Assembly: GCA_946183755.1 (NCBI GenBank)
Contig: CAMHCZ010000130.1
Location: forward strand, 1-5,011
Origin: an uncultured bacterium
Lineage (GTDB): Bacteria > Bacteroidota > Bacteroidia > Bacteroidales > Paludibacteraceae
Length of the DNA stretch: 5,011 nt
Direction: 5' to 3'
Shown: one piece after another, positions 4,506 through 5,011 of the stretch
Numbering within the stretch: the first letter of the stretch is position 1
Layout of the letters: every line of letters starts with the position of its first letter
Notes under the pieces: model-generated
Database searches by the model: none
The model's input: the letters and a program-made list of their open reading frames with translations, nothing else
Told to the model about the DNA's origin: nothing
Position numbers and translations under genes: made by a program

Positions 4506-5011
4506 ATGGCGAGAAGAGTAGGCATAACAGGCGGCATAGGCTCAGGAAAATCGGTCGTGAGCAAAGCGCTCCGCGCCATGGGCTACAAGGTCTATGACGC
4601 TGACAGCAACTCCAAACGCTTGTGCGCCACAAACGAGACTCTAAAAAACGCACTCACAAATGCCTTCGGAAATATCTACAACGAGGACGGCACACTCAAC
4701 AAGGCGCTTTTCGCAAGCATCATATTCAACGATGCCGCCCAGCTGGCAAAAGCGAACGCCATAATACACCCGTTTGTCATCAAGGATTTCCTTGAATGGT
4801 CGGAAGGAGCGTTCAGCAACAACGGGATTGTATTCGTGGAAAGCGCGATACTGATTGAAAGCGAGTTGAAAAACCATGTGGAAAAGGTCATAAACGTTTC
4901 AGCCGACGAAAATGAGCGACTGAGCAGAATAATAAAAAGAGACGGATGTACAGAGGAAAGCGCCAGAGCCAGAATAAACTCACAGATGCCCGAAAGAAAG
5001 AGGGCAGAGGC
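4506..5011 (+). CDS. coaE: Dephospho-CoA kinase, 3' end cut by the window
   Basis: CoaE phosphorylates the 3'-hydroxyl of dephospho-CoA with ATP, the last step of coenzyme A synthesis in the cytoplasm. About 168 codons are present of a family length near 200, and the frame is open to the window end, so the C-terminal 30-40 residues are missing. The protein begins MARRVGITGGIGSGKS with the P-loop GGIGSGKS (9-16). It continues with VYDAD (29-33) of the substrate-binding region, the conserved IHPFVIKDF of the lid side, and VFVESAILIES, equivalent to the E. coli segment around VPLLVEN. RIIKRDGCTEESARARINSQMP follows, holding the helical region that binds nucleotide. The ATG at 4506 directly follows the stop codon of the YbbR-domain gene. 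Isoleucine is mostly encoded by ATA (about 10 of 15), unlike the lipoprotein genes. Confidence 0.95.
   Translation, partial: MARRVGITGGIGSGKSVVSKALRAMGYKVYDADSNSKRLCATNETLKNALTNAFGNIYNEDGTLNKALFASIIFNDAAQLAKANAIIHPFVIKDFLEWSEGAFSNNGIVFVESAILIESELKNHVEKVINVSADENERLSRIIKRDGCTEESARARINSQMPERKRAE

Noticed and set aside
3971..4579. Minus-strand open frame of 202 codons across the YbbR-coaE junction
   Set aside because: It crosses two genes with clear family motifs on the other strand, and its Thr/Leu/Ser-rich sequence is typical of an antisense frame.

Overview
The window looks like chromosomal DNA from a member of the Bacteroidales (Bacteroides/Prevotella-like). The evidence is the gene order nusB - yajC - YbbR-domain gene - coaE, a single-repeat PUR (DUF3276) protein, a long NusB with extra sequence inside the fold, start codons preceded by A-rich leaders instead of Shine-Dalgarno sequences, and -7 elements of the form TAnnTTTG. 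The genus cannot be fixed from the sequence alone.

Layout. Bases 1-432 hold no convincing gene, only short intergenic inverted repeats and then a promoter-like element (366-373). Two small lipoprotein genes follow on the plus strand (433-861 and 907-1299). The first is an Ala/Lys/Pro-rich low-complexity protein with a duplicated C-terminal motif. The second has an acidic stretch after its lipid-bearing cysteine, which in this phylum suggests cell-surface export. A strong bidirectional terminator and a second hairpin close this unit. Bases 1300-1584 also contain an orphan plus-strand promoter-like sequence that could start a short non-coding RNA. On the minus strand lies the PUR-family nucleic-acid-binding protein (1585-1995), with its own strong terminator at 1528-1564.

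Divergent from it, a promoter at 2116-2123 probably drives nusB (2182-3144), yajC (3181-3498), a YbbR/CdaR-like membrane protein (3531-4505) and coaE (4506 to the window end, cut off at its 3' end). These are closely spaced, with 36- and 32-bp gaps and then TAAATG, where one stop codon directly abuts the next start. The cluster joins rRNA antitermination, the Sec translocon accessory subunit, an envelope regulator-like protein and the last step of coenzyme A synthesis. It is a housekeeping operon, not one pathway.

The most interesting observation is a boxA-like sequence (GCTCTTTGAAAA, 2170-2181) directly against the GTG start codon of nusB. NusB with ribosomal protein S10 binds boxA RNA, so the sequence suggests that nusB is autoregulated at translation. 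No mobile element, CRISPR array, tRNA or rRNA gene was seen. The window is otherwise ordinary.
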